DNA of 64,000 nt from Rhizobium grahamii CCGE 502 (GTDB taxonomy: Bacteria > Pseudomonadota > Alphaproteobacteria > Rhizobiales > Rhizobiaceae): contig NZ_AEYE02000031.1 of assembly GCF_000298315.2 (NCBI RefSeq), forward strand, positions 248,001-312,000, read 5' to 3'. The translations under genes were made by a program, and so were the position numbers. Position 1 is the stretch's first letter, and each line of letters starts with the position of its first letter. Shown here piece after piece: positions 17,288-25,750 of the stretch. The notes beneath the pieces are model-generated. The model made no database searches, was not told where the DNA came from, and saw only the letters and a list, made by a program, of their open reading frames with translations.

Positions 17288-18028
17288 TCAGGCGAGATAG
17301 CCACCGTCGATCGTCAGGCCGGCGCCGGTGATGAAGGAAGCTTCCGAGCTTGCAAGGTAGGCCACGAAGCTTGCGATTTCTCGATCCTCCCCGAGGCGGC
17401 CGAGTGCCATCAAGCCCTTCAACATGTCGTTTGAATGCGGGTCAGGATTCATGTCGGTTTCTGTTGGGCCGGGCTGAATGGCGTTGACGGTGATGCCTCG
17501 CGGACCGAGATCGCGTGCGAGGCCACGTGTCATGGCGGCGACAGCGCCTTTGGTCATGCTGTAAACGGAGGACGTCGGAAAGCCGCTGCGCTCGGCCGCC
17601 ACGCTGCCGATGTTTATGACGCGGCCGCCGTCTTGCATGTGTTTTGCCGCCGCCTGCGTGCCGGCAAAGACCGCTCTGACGTTGACTGCAAACATGCGAT
17701 CGAAGTCCTCAAGCGGGAAATCTTCCAGGCTGCTCAGCAACAGGATTCCTGCATTGTTGACGAGAATGTCGAGTGTGCCGAAATGGTCGACGGCCGCGTC
17801 GATGGCTTTTTGCACCGCAGCCGCGTCGGCGCTGTCGGCTTGAATTGCAAATGCCCTGGCGCCCTTCGCCTCGATTTCACTGACGATCGCGTCGGCCTTG
17901 TCTTTTGAGTTGGCAAAGGTGAAGGCGACCGAGGCGCCATCCGCAGCCAGTCTCCGCACGATCGCCGCGCCGATCCCGCGCGAGCCGCCTGTCACGATTG
18001 CGACTTTTCCTTCAAGTGGTTTGGTCAT
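17288..18028 (-). CDS. SDR-family oxidoreductase
   Basis: Classical short-chain dehydrogenase of 246 residues. The cofactor loop is TGGSRGIG (about residues 14-21), NNAGIL is near 91, and the catalytic serine, tyrosine and lysine are in IGSVAAERSGFPTSSVYSMTK. The C-terminus ITGAGLTIDGGYLA is typical of FabG-like enzymes. Substrate unknown. A minus-strand TetR gene lies immediately upstream, and a matching operator-like site stands in front of each gene, so TetR repression is likely. Confidence 0.92.
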   Translation of the reverse strand: MTKPLEGKVAIVTGGSRGIGAAIVRRLAADGASVAFTFANSKDKADAIVSEIEAKGARAFAIQADSADAAAVQKAIDAAVDHFGTLDILVNNAGILLLSSLEDFPLEDFDRMFAVNVRAVFAGTQAAAKHMQDGGRVINIGSVAAERSGFPTSSVYSMTKGAVAAMTRGLARDLGPRGITVNAIQPGPTETDMNPDPHSNDMLKGLMALGRLGEDREIASFVAYLASSEASFITGAGLTIDGGYLA

Positions 18029-18045
18029 CTTGATTTTCTCCTTAT

Positions 18046-18065
18046 TGGACTGTTTAGTCTAGAAT
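18046..18065. promoter_or_regulatory. candidate TetR operator before the SDR gene
   Basis: TGGACTGTTTAGTCTAGAAT contains the dyad GACT-N4-AGTC and matches 15 of 20 positions of a site before the tetR-type gene (18696-18719, opposite orientation). It lies 18 bp before the SDR start. Confidence 0.55.
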
Positions 18066-18100
18066 TGAACATGGAAAGCCATCCTTCTTCGATCGATCTG

Positions 18101-18679
18101 TTATCGTAGGCTACGGATAGCGAGACCGGCGATGGCGCGCAGCGTTTCGGGGCTGGCGCCGTTGCGGGCGCTGACCTTCATGCCGGAGAGCGTAGCACCG
18201 AGGAACTGGGTAGCGGCCTCGGGGTCGATTTCGACCGAAAGCTGCCCTTTCTTCCGGCTGTCCACGAGGACCGCATGGATTGCCTTGCCCAGCACGGTGG
18301 AGGCGCTGTCGGTCAGAAGCGACACCTCGGTATCGGTCCGGCCGAACTCGCAAATCGCGCTGACACCAAGGCAGCCCTTTGACGCCTCCGACGTTGGTCT
18401 CGATGCAAAGGCAAGGAGGGCGCCCTCCAGCGCGTCAAGCGGCTGGTCGCTGTCCTGCATGTCGGCGATGATCCGCTGAATGCTGGCGGTATTGTAGCGT
18501 TTCAGAGCCTGCAGATAGAGGCTGCGCTTGTCGCCGAACGTATCGTACATGCTCTGGCGGCTGATCTTCATCGCCGACAGCAGGGCGTCGGTGGAGCTTC
18601 CCTCGTAGCCATGCTGAGCGAAGACGCCGATCGCGGCATCGAGAGCATTGTCCTTGTCGAATTCCTTGTGCCTAGCCAT
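18101..18679 (-). CDS. TetR/AcrR-family transcriptional regulator
   Basis: Repressor-type protein of 192 residues. The N-terminal helix-turn-helix (about residues 10-55) includes AIGVFAQHGYEGSSTDALL and ISRQSMYDTFGDKRSLY. The C-terminal ligand-binding domain is of the TetR_C type (GCLGVSAICEFGRTD). The start at MARHKEFDKD fits the family, whereas the frame open to 18805 adds unrelated sequence. It stands upstream of the SDR gene on the same strand and has an operator-like dyad in front of its own start, implying autoregulation. Confidence 0.92.
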   Translation of the reverse strand: MARHKEFDKDNALDAAIGVFAQHGYEGSSTDALLSAMKISRQSMYDTFGDKRSLYLQALKRYNTASIQRIIADMQDSDQPLDALEGALLAFASRPTSEASKGCLGVSAICEFGRTDTEVSLLTDSASTVLGKAIHAVLVDSRKKGQLSVEIDPEAATQFLGATLSGMKVSARNGASPETLRAIAGLAIRSLR

Positions 18680-18695
18680 GGACGCACAAATAGCG

Positions 18696-18719
18696 ATTCT
18701 AGATTGCTCTGTCCAGAAT
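18696..18719. promoter_or_regulatory. candidate TetR autoregulatory operator
   Basis: ATTCTAGATTGCTCTGTCCA, continuing to AGAAT, forms a dyad with ATTCT/AGAAT ends and matches the site before the SDR gene. It lies 17 bp upstream of the TetR start. Confidence 0.5.
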
Positions 18720-18893
18720 ATTATTGCGGTCATTTGTGTCGGTGATAGGCGACCCGGCGGTCTCCTCTTGAAATTTTCCCTATTTTGTGGTCTTGAGGCC
18801 GCCAATCTTATAAGCGCTGCCCTATCTGGCGATCAGGGACCCATCCCGCCCTGACAGCGCGTACCGTATTCTCGCTCAAGGAAAAGTACTCAC

Positions 18894-19694
18894 ATGGCTC
18901 GTTCAGCTCTCCTCAATGTCATGGTTCAGGCTGCCATCAAGGCAGGCAAATCGCTGGGGCGTGATTTCGGGGAAGTACAGAACCTGCAGGTTTCGGTGAA
19001 GGGCCCGGGTGACTTCGTCTCCAATGCCGACCGCAAGGCGGAGAAGATCGTTAAGGATGAGCTCCTGAAGGCGCGCCCCACCTACGGCTTTCTCGGCGAG
19101 GAGAGCGAGGAGATCAAGGGCACGGACGGCGCGCATCGCTGGATCGTCGATCCGCTCGACGGCACGACCAACTTCCTGCACGGCATCCCGATGTTTGCAG
19201 TGTCGATCGCGCTTGAGCGCAACAACGAGATCGTTGCCGCCGTTGTCTTCAATCCGGCAACAGACGAACTCTATACCGCCGAGCGCGGCGGCGGCGCCTT
19301 CCTGAACGATCGCCGGCTGCGCGTCGGCGCTCGGCGCGTGCTTTCGGACTCCGTCATTGCCTGCGGTGTCCCGCATCTCGGTCGCGGCAATCACGGCAAG
19401 TTCCTTGTCGAGCTTCGCCACGTGATGGGGGAAGTTGCCGGTATTCGCCGCATGGGCGCGGCGTCGCTTGATCTTGCCTATGTGGCCGCTGGTCGCTTCG
19501 ACGGTTACTGGGAAACGGCGTTGTCAGCCTGGGATATTGCGGCGGGCATCCTCCTTATCCGCGAAGCCGGCGGCTACGTCTCGGATTGGGATGGCGGTTC
19601 GTCCATTCTCGAAACCGGTTCGGTTGTCGCGGGCAACGAATATATTCAGAAGGCACTACTTGAAGTAGCCAAGCGTCCGGTTCCCGCGCGGTAA
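18894..19694 (+). CDS. suhB: inositol monophosphatase family protein
   Basis: Mg2+-dependent phosphatase of 266 residues. The three metal-binding motifs are present: GEESEE (about residue 70), the signature WIVDPLDGTTNFLHG (about 84-98) and SAWDIAAGILLIREAGG (about 208-224). The family hydrolyses inositol-1-phosphate and related sugar phosphates; in some bacteria SuhB also acts in rRNA transcription antitermination. The symbol rests on family resemblance. It is transcribed alone, 76 bp before the MotA-like gene. Confidence 0.92.
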   Translation: MARSALLNVMVQAAIKAGKSLGRDFGEVQNLQVSVKGPGDFVSNADRKAEKIVKDELLKARPTYGFLGEESEEIKGTDGAHRWIVDPLDGTTNFLHGIPMFAVSIALERNNEIVAAVVFNPATDELYTAERGGGAFLNDRRLRVGARRVLSDSVIACGVPHLGRGNHGKFLVELRHVMGEVAGIRRMGAASLDLAYVAAGRFDGYWETALSAWDIAAGILLIREAGGYVSDWDGGSSILETGSVVAGNEYIQKALLEVAKRPVPAR

Positions 19695-19770
19695 ATCGCT
19701 GTTGTAAAGACACGGTTTTCGTTCCCGCATACTTCAATTCGGCGCAATGTTGCTCTAGTCTCCGGCTGAA

Positions 19771-20895
19771 ATGAATCCGGAGGCTGCGGAACCTATGGAA
19801 AATGTGAATGTGGCGGAGTTCGGCTCGACCGAAAAAACCACGGGCAATTACAGCTATAAACTTTCCAGTCCGATGCCGTTTCTTTGGACGATGTTGCTGT
19901 TTCTGATCATCGTCGGGTTCATTGCCGCCATTCTATTCCGGCAAGCCCAGACTGCCTTCATGCACAATCCCGGCCTCAACGGTTTGATCCTCGGCGTCCT
20001 GGCCGTCGGCATCATCCTGGTTTTCAGCCATGTGCTGTCGCTCAGGCCGGAAGTGCGGTGGTTCAATTCATTCCGTGCTGCGGGCAGCGCCGACAAGGTC
20101 GGCCGCAACCCGAAGCTGCTCGCGCCGATGCGGACTCTGATCGGCAACCGCAGCGCTTCGGCAGGCATTTCGACCGCGGCATTCCGGTCCATTCTCGATT
20201 CCATTGCCAATCGCCTCGATGAATCGCGTGACGTGTCGCGCTACCTGATCGGCCTCTTGGTGTTCCTCGGTCTGCTCGGTACGTTCTGGGGTCTTATCGG
20301 CACGATCGGCTCGATCAGTTCGGTCATTCAGACGCTCGACGCGGGCGCGAACGGCTCGACCGATGTACTCGGTGCACTGAAGGAAGGGCTCTCGACGCCG
20401 CTTTCGGGCATGGGCCAGGCGTTTTCGTCGTCGCTGCTCGGTCTGTCCGGCTCGCTCATCCTGGGTTTCCTCGACCTGCAGGCAGGCCGGGCGCAGAACC
20501 GTTTCTATATGGAGCTCGAAAACTGGCTTTCGTCGGTGACCGATGTCGGCTCCGACGTGGCCATGCCTGCCATCGGCGCCAACTCGGCAGTCTCGCCGGA
20601 CGACGTTCGCGCGCTTTCGGAATATATGCGCAGGATCTCGGAAGAGGGCAGCGGCGGAACCCAGAGGTCCGTTGCGGCGATGGCTAACCTTGCCGAAGGA
20701 ATTCAGGGCTTGGTCAAGAACATGCGCAATGAGCAGCAAATGCTGCGCGACTGGATCGAGGCCCAACAGGACGAGACAAAAGCGATGCGCCGTACGCTGG
20801 ATCGCCTGGCCGAGCGGATCGGCGCGCAAGAAAAGCACGGATCGAGCGAACGTTCTCAACGCGTGCCGCAAACCGAAAAGACCGAGGGCAAGTAA
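19771..20895 (+). CDS. MotA/TolQ/ExbB-type proton channel protein (non-flagellar)
   Basis: Inner-membrane protein of 374 residues. Two N-terminal helices (about 36-56 and 69-90) and two long helices follow (about 160-185 and 205-235; LLVFLGLLGTFWGLIGTIG and SGMGQAFSSSLLGLSGSLI). These are the pore-forming segments of the MotA/TolQ superfamily. No flagellar or tol gene is nearby. The next gene, 3 bp downstream, encodes its OmpA-domain partner, so they should form a stator-like complex powered by the proton gradient. A start at the ATG at 19795 is possible. Confidence 0.88.
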   Translation: MNPEAAEPMENVNVAEFGSTEKTTGNYSYKLSSPMPFLWTMLLFLIIVGFIAAILFRQAQTAFMHNPGLNGLILGVLAVGIILVFSHVLSLRPEVRWFNSFRAAGSADKVGRNPKLLAPMRTLIGNRSASAGISTAAFRSILDSIANRLDESRDVSRYLIGLLVFLGLLGTFWGLIGTIGSISSVIQTLDAGANGSTDVLGALKEGLSTPLSGMGQAFSSSLLGLSGSLILGFLDLQAGRAQNRFYMELENWLSSVTDVGSDVAMPAIGANSAVSPDDVRALSEYMRRISEEGSGGTQRSVAAMANLAEGIQGLVKNMRNEQQMLRDWIEAQQDETKAMRRTLDRLAERIGAQEKHGSSERSQRVPQTEKTEGK

Positions 20896-20898
20896 GCC

Positions 20899-21930
20899 AT
20901 GGCTCTCGCCCGCAATCGTCGCCCTCAGCGCGCGATAGACTATTGGCCAGGTTTCGTCGATGCATTGTCGACGCTGCTGATCTCAATCATGTTCGTGCTG
21001 ACCGTCTTCGTGGTCGGCCAATATATACTGAGCCGCGAAATTACCGGCCGGGATGAAGTGCTCAACCGTCTGAATAGCCAAATCAACGAGTTGACGCAGC
21101 TTCTGGCCCTGGAGAAGGGAAGCAAGCAGGACCTCGAGGATAGCGTCGCGAATTTGCAGGCGTCCTTGGCGTCGGCCGAAAGCGAGCAATCCCGTCTGAA
21201 GGCGCTCCTTGACGCCGGTTCGGGCGGCCAGAGCGCCGCGCAAGCGCGTGTCGGCAACCTGACGAAAGAACTCGATGAGCAGAAGCAGATGAGCGACCGG
21301 GCGATGAGCCAGGTCGAGCTTCTGAACCAGCAGATCGCCGCGTTGCGCAGCCAGATCGCCGCTGTTGAAGCGGCCCTACAGGCGTCCGAGCAGAAGGACC
21401 AGGGCTCGCAGGCAAAGATCGCCGATCTCGGTCGGCGCCTCAACGTCGCGCTGGCGCAACGCGTGCAAGAGCTTAACCGTTACCGGTCCGATTTCTTCGG
21501 GCGCCTGCGCGAGATTCTGTCTGATCGCGAGAACATCAGGATCGTCGGTGACCGCTTCGTCTTCCAGTCGGAAGTGCTGTTCCCTTCGGGCAGCCCTGAT
21601 CTCAATCCGGATGGGCAGGTCGAGATGGCAAAGCTTGCAACAGCGCTTCTCGACGTCGCCAAGGAAATCCCGCCCGAGATCAACTGGGTTCTGCGTGTTG
21701 ATGGGCATACGGATAACGTACCGCTCGCCGGCACCGGACGCTATATCGACAACTGGCAGCTGTCGTCGGCGCGTGCGATTTCGGTCGTCAAATTCCTGAT
21801 CTCCCGCGGCGTGCCGGCCGACCGCCTTGTCGCGGCTGGTTTCGGCGAGTTCCAGCCGATCACCCCAGGCGACACGCCGGAGGCGCGCGCCACCAACCGT
21901 CGTATCGAGCTGAAGCTGACCGAAAAGTAG
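20899..21930 (+). CDS. MotB-like protein with coiled coil and OmpA domain
   Basis: Protein of 343 residues. One N-terminal membrane helix (about 20-42; the pore aspartate is probably in YWPGFVDALST) is followed by a long coiled coil (about 48-195) rich in Q, E, L and A heptads. A C-terminal OmpA peptidoglycan-binding domain covers about 225-343 (RVDGHTDNVPL, NWQLSSARAISVVKFLI, NRRIELKL). It is the partner of the MotA-like gene upstream. Known relatives are MotB, TolR/Pal-like proteins and ZorB of Zorya defence; no Zorya effector genes are adjacent. Confidence 0.88.
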   Translation: MALARNRRPQRAIDYWPGFVDALSTLLISIMFVLTVFVVGQYILSREITGRDEVLNRLNSQINELTQLLALEKGSKQDLEDSVANLQASLASAESEQSRLKALLDAGSGGQSAAQARVGNLTKELDEQKQMSDRAMSQVELLNQQIAALRSQIAAVEAALQASEQKDQGSQAKIADLGRRLNVALAQRVQELNRYRSDFFGRLREILSDRENIRIVGDRFVFQSEVLFPSGSPDLNPDGQVEMAKLATALLDVAKEIPPEINWVLRVDGHTDNVPLAGTGRYIDNWQLSSARAISVVKFLISRGVPADRLVAAGFGEFQPITPGDTPEARATNRRIELKLTEK

Positions 21931-21932
21931 GT

Positions 21933-23183
21933 TTATGCGACGCCCGATCGAACGTTCGCGAGGCGACAGAGGAGAAATCCCCGCACGGCGGGGCTGTCGC
22001 TGAGGCCGATTGCCGAGAGGTAGGCGGTCTCCGCTTCCCGATAATTCTCGACTTCGGTCAGCAGATGCGCGCGAACGGCCCAATAGGGTTGATAGGCTTT
22101 GATTTCCTTTGCATCCATGCTGGCCAGGCAATCCAGCCCGGCTTGGGCACCTTTGGTGCGGCCGAGGACGGCAGCACGGCTGACGCGGGCGCCGACTGTT
22201 GGCTGCATCATCAGAAGCGCGTCATAGAAGGTTACGAGAGCGTCCCAATTCGTCATGCCTGTCTGACGACGCGCAGCATGTACGGACTGAATGGCGGCCA
22301 TGCACTGGAACGGGCCGAAGCGGTTGGCCGCACCTGCCTTGCGAAGCAGCGCGTCAGCTTCGGCAAGCATGATCGCATTCCAGCGGTCCGTCGACTGCTG
22401 TTCCAGCGCGACGTAGTCACCTTCGGCATTGCGTCGCGCGGCACGCCGGCCCTCGCAATAGAGCATCAAGGCAAGTAGTCCAATGACCTCCGGTTCGTCG
22501 GGCAACATCGAAAGCAACGCGCGACAGAGCCAGATGGCTTCGTTGGAAAGGGCGCTACGACCGCCATCGGCGCCATCGAGATCGTCCCAACCAAGCCCGT
22601 AGGCGGCGTAGATTGCGGAGAGCACGGCGGATAGACGCTCGGGCACGGTGCGTCGATCGGGTATAGCAAATCCAATGCCGGTATCGCGAATGTTCGCCTT
22701 GGCCCGGACCAACCTCTGTCCCATTGCAGCCGGAGATACGACGAAGGCTTGGGCGATTGCTTTTGCGTCAATGCCGAGGACCACTTGCAGCATCAACGGC
22801 GTGTGGACGCTCTTGTCGATTTGCGGATGGGTGCAGACGAAAAGCAGCTTGAGGCGGTCGTCGGGAAATGCTTCGGCGGTCGCGTCGTTCATCCTCGCCT
22901 CTGCCTCCTCGAAGGCCAGGGCGATGGTCGGGCGAGCATTTTTCTGGACACTTCGGTGGCGCGTCCCCTGCATGAGATTGCGCCGCGCAGCGACCAGCAG
23001 CCACGCCTCCGGCCTGTCGGGAATGCCGCGCTCCGGCCAGACACGCAGGGCATCGATGAGCGCTTGCGACAGCGCATCCTCGGCGGCGGGGAGATCTCGG
23101 GAGCGGGCCGCCAGAAAGGCGACCAACTTGCCATAGGATTGGCGCGCCACCCTTTCGGCGGCGCGCTCGGCTTCGACGGTCAT
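21933..23183 (-). CDS. ECF sigma factor of the ECF42 type with C-terminal extension
   Basis: Alternative sigma factor of 416 residues. It has an N-terminal sigma-2 region (SYGKLVAFLAARSRDLPAAEDALSQA split around residues 17-45) and a sigma-4 region (AIAQAFVVSPAAMGQRLVRAK, about 140-160). A long C-terminal helical, TPR-like extension (about 180-416) is characteristic of ECF42. This group has no membrane anti-sigma factor and is found beside DGPF/YCII genes, as here: the YCII gene ends 8 bp upstream. The extension is thought to be needed for activity. Inducing signal unknown. Confidence 0.9.
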   Translation of the reverse strand: MTVEAERAAERVARQSYGKLVAFLAARSRDLPAAEDALSQALIDALRVWPERGIPDRPEAWLLVAARRNLMQGTRHRSVQKNARPTIALAFEEAEARMNDATAEAFPDDRLKLLFVCTHPQIDKSVHTPLMLQVVLGIDAKAIAQAFVVSPAAMGQRLVRAKANIRDTGIGFAIPDRRTVPERLSAVLSAIYAAYGLGWDDLDGADGGRSALSNEAIWLCRALLSMLPDEPEVIGLLALMLYCEGRRAARRNAEGDYVALEQQSTDRWNAIMLAEADALLRKAGAANRFGPFQCMAAIQSVHAARRQTGMTNWDALVTFYDALLMMQPTVGARVSRAAVLGRTKGAQAGLDCLASMDAKEIKAYQPYWAVRAHLLTEVENYREAETAYLSAIGLSDSPAVRGFLLCRLANVRSGVA

Positions 23184-23190
23184 GCCCGCC

Positions 23191-23529
23191 TCACATCTGA
23201 AGACGAGGGCGAACCTCGACCGAGCCTTCCGCAGAGACCGGGACCCGGGTCGCCCATTCGAGCGCCGTATCGAAATCCGGCACGTCGATCAAATAGAAGC
23301 CACCCAACTGTTCCTTGCCTTCAGGGTAGGGGCCGTCCTGCACATCGTGATCCTCGCCCTTGCGTCGCACCACCGTGCCGGTCTCGGGTGCGGTCAGGCC
23401 GGCCCCGCCGGTCATGATGCCGGCCTGAATCAGGGCCTGCGTGTAGGCGATCCAGCCGTCGCGATAGGTGGGGTCGGTGCGGCGGGCAAAATCCCGCGAT
23501 GATTCACGAACGATGAGCGCGTATTGCAT
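23191..23529 (-). CDS. YCII/DGPF-domain protein
   Basis: Small protein of 112 residues with the signature DGPYPEGKEQLGGFYLIDVP (about residues 65-84), the DGPF-type variant of the YCII fold. Such proteins are typical partners and regulon members of ECF42 sigma factors. Their biochemical role is not known; an enzyme-like dimer is suggested by the fold. It is first in a two-gene operon with the sigma gene. Confidence 0.9.
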   Translation of the reverse strand: MQYALIVRESSRDFARRTDPTYRDGWIAYTQALIQAGIMTGGAGLTAPETGTVVRRKGEDHDVQDGPYPEGKEQLGGFYLIDVPDFDTALEWATRVPVSAEGSVEVRPRLQM

Positions 23530-23638
23530 GTGGCATTCCTCCAGATTCGTTGCGTTGACCGGCGTGCAGGCATCTAAGAACCAAAACTGAAAAGCTGCAA
23601 CGTTCGGGGATCGGCGGAAAACCGTTCCGATACAATGA

Positions 23639-23663
23639 GACGTGACATCAGCTCATTTCGACA
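23639..23663 (-). promoter_or_regulatory. candidate ECF42-type promoter
   Basis: On the minus strand TGTCGA is followed after 15 bases by CGTC, about 100 bp before the YCII start. From memory, ECF42 promoters carry a TGTCGA -35 element, so this would mean autoregulation of the operon. Only one site supports it here. Confidence 0.4.
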
Positions 23664-23748
23664 TTCGGCGGAAAAAATCTTGGCGACGAAAAAGTGGCGT
23701 TGTCGGTGAGCGGGGCTCCGCGTAGGCTCGCGGAGATTTTGGGGGAGA

Positions 23749-25395
23749 ATGCTTTTGATTGAATGCGATGTGCTGGTCATCGGCGCGGGTCTTGCCGGGC
23801 TGGTGGCGGCAGCGGAGGCCGCGGATCGCGGGCGGAAGGTTTGCATCGTCGAGCAGGAAGGCGAACAGAGCCTTGGCGGGCAGGCGTTCTGGTCGCTGGG
23901 CGGACTGTTTTTCGTCGACAGCCCGGAACAGCGGCTGATGGGCATCCGCGACAGCCTTGGCCTGGCACGCCAGGATTGGATGGGGTCAGCGTCGTTCGAC
24001 CGGCCGGAAGATTATTGGCCGCGCCGCTGGGCGGAAGCCTATCTCGAATTCGCCGCAAGCGAAAAGCGTTCGTGGCTTTATCAGCAGGGCATGCGCTGGT
24101 TCCCGGTCGTCGGCTGGGCGGAGCGGGGAGGCGGCTTGGCGCACGGCCACGGAAATTCCGTGCCACGCTTCCACGTGACATGGGGAACCGGGCCTGCTGT
24201 GCTTGCGCCGTTCATTCTCCGTGTACGCGAGGCGGAGGCGAAGGGCCTTGTCACGTTTCTGTTCCGGCATCAGGTGGATGATATCCTTATTCAGGATGGT
24301 ATCGTCTGCGGCGCCCGCGGCACCGTCCTTCAGCCCGACGACTCCGTGCGAGGGCGGGAGACGAACCGTATTTTTTCGGGACTCTTCGAGGTTCGGGCCG
24401 ATGCGACGATCATCACATCAGGAGGTATCGGGGGTAATCACGACGCGGTGCGCAGGAGATGGCCGGTAGACAGACTCGGACGGCCCCCGGCCGATATGGT
24501 CGCTGGCGTGCCTGCCCATGTGGATGGTCGAATGATCGAGATCTCTGAACGTGCAGGTGGCCGCGAGATCAATTCGGACCGAATGTGGCACTATACGGAG
24601 GGGCTGAAGAACTGGGATCCCATCTGGCGCAATCACGGGATACGTATCCTGCCGGGTCCCTCCTCCTTCTGGTGTGATGCCAATGGGAACCGCTTTGCTG
24701 CGCCTGCCATGCCAGGCTTCGATACCTTGGAAGCGCTGAAAACCATCTGCGCGACCGGGCACGACTACAGCTGGTTCATCCTCACCAAGGCAATCATCAA
24801 GAAGGAGTTTGCCCTTTCGGGTTCCGAGCAGAATCCTGACATTACGGGCAAGGACCTTCGCCTGCTTCTCAAGCGGTTGGGCAAGGAGCCGCCAGGGCCG
24901 GTTCAGGCGTTCATGGATAAGGGCGAGGATTTCATCGTTCGCGACACGCTCGAAGCGCTTGTTGATGGTATGAACGGACTGACCGGCGAGAAGCGTGTGG
25001 ACGCGAGCCGCCTCAGGACGCAGATCGAGGCGCGTGACCGGGAGATCGCCAACGGCTTTTCCAAGGATGCGCAGGTCACCGCGATTCGCGGTGCGCGACG
25101 CTACCTCGGCGATCGACTGATGCGCACGGCGAAGCCGCACGCGCTGCTTGACCCGCGGGCTGGGCCGCTCATTGCCGTGCGACTGCACATCCTGACACGC
25201 AAGTCGCTGGGTGGTCTGGAGACGGATCTATCCGCGCGCGTGATCGGCCATGGCGGTGATCCTGTTCCAGGGCTTTATGCTGCGGGCGAAGTAGCAGGTT
25301 TTGGTGGTGGGGGTATGCACGGATACAATGCGCTCGAGGGAACTTTCCTCGGCGGTTGCATCTTTTCCGGCAGGGTCGCCGGACGAGCAGTGTAG
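23749..25395 (+). CDS. FAD-binding dehydrogenase (KsdD/fumarate-reductase flavoprotein family)
   Basis: Flavoprotein of 548 residues. An N-terminal FAD-binding motif (DVLVIGAGLAGLVAAAEA, about 7-24) is followed by EQEGEQSLGGQAFWSLGG. The C-terminal FAD-contacting part reads YAAGEVAGFGGGGMHGYNAL (about 508-527). The family includes 3-ketosteroid delta1-dehydrogenases and fumarate reductase flavoproteins; no steroid genes are nearby, so the substrate is open. GGGGGAG precedes the ATG. It converges with yegP through a hairpin. Confidence 0.88.
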   Translation: MLLIECDVLVIGAGLAGLVAAAEAADRGRKVCIVEQEGEQSLGGQAFWSLGGLFFVDSPEQRLMGIRDSLGLARQDWMGSASFDRPEDYWPRRWAEAYLEFAASEKRSWLYQQGMRWFPVVGWAERGGGLAHGHGNSVPRFHVTWGTGPAVLAPFILRVREAEAKGLVTFLFRHQVDDILIQDGIVCGARGTVLQPDDSVRGRETNRIFSGLFEVRADATIITSGGIGGNHDAVRRRWPVDRLGRPPADMVAGVPAHVDGRMIEISERAGGREINSDRMWHYTEGLKNWDPIWRNHGIRILPGPSSFWCDANGNRFAAPAMPGFDTLEALKTICATGHDYSWFILTKAIIKKEFALSGSEQNPDITGKDLRLLLKRLGKEPPGPVQAFMDKGEDFIVRDTLEALVDGMNGLTGEKRVDASRLRTQIEARDREIANGFSKDAQVTAIRGARRYLGDRLMRTAKPHALLDPRAGPLIAVRLHILTRKSLGGLETDLSARVIGHGGDPVPGLYAAGEVAGFGGGGMHGYNALEGTFLGGCIFSGRVAGRAV

Positions 25396-25418
25396 AGGCG
25401 GCGCTTTTGGCGCCGCCT
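25396..25418. terminator. hairpin between convergent genes, probable bidirectional terminator
   Basis: Perfect 9-bp arms AGGCGGCGC/GCGCCGCCT with a TTTTG loop directly after the flavoprotein stop and 7 bp from the yegP stop. There is no long T-run on either side. Confidence 0.55.
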
Positions 25419-25424
25419 GATGGG

Positions 25425-25613
25425 TCAGGCCTCAGCCTTCGTCGTGTCGACGACTTCTGCGCCGGGAGAATTCTTCTTGATGGATTCGATGGCGCTCAGC
25501 GCCGATGCCTTGGCCTTATAGCCTTCGGAGCCGAACATGGATTCGCCGTTCGGCGCTTTGAAACGGAAACGGAACTCGCCAGCCTTGTCCTTGTAAACTT
25601 CGAACTTATACAT
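25425..25613 (-). CDS. YegP family protein (DUF1508)
   Basis: Small protein of 62 residues consisting of one DUF1508 unit: MYKFEVYKDKAGEFRFRFKA and YKAKASALSAIESIKKNSP. YegP-like proteins have one or two of these beta-beta-beta-alpha units. Their role is not established; an older proposal links them to stress or membrane integrity. GGGAG stands well placed before the ATG. Monocistronic. Confidence 0.9.
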   Translation of the reverse strand: MYKFEVYKDKAGEFRFRFKAPNGESMFGSEGYKAKASALSAIESIKKNSPGAEVVDTTKAEA

Positions 25614-25750
25614 CGATTTTTCTCCCGGAATCAGGATGTTGTCCTATCTACAGCCGCAGCGTAGAACAAAAAACGCAACTATTCCATCGGGATATTTGCG
25701 CGCTTTGCAACCGACGCGACTGACGGGTCCTGCAAAGGAAATCGCTGGTA

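Noticed and set aside
19771-21930. Zorya anti-phage system (ZorA/ZorB-like pair)
   Set aside because: Channel and OmpA-domain genes resemble ZorAB, but ZorC, ZorD or ZorE are absent on both sides (inositol monophosphatase and an ECF sigma operon instead), and the A subunit lacks the long tail of ZorA.
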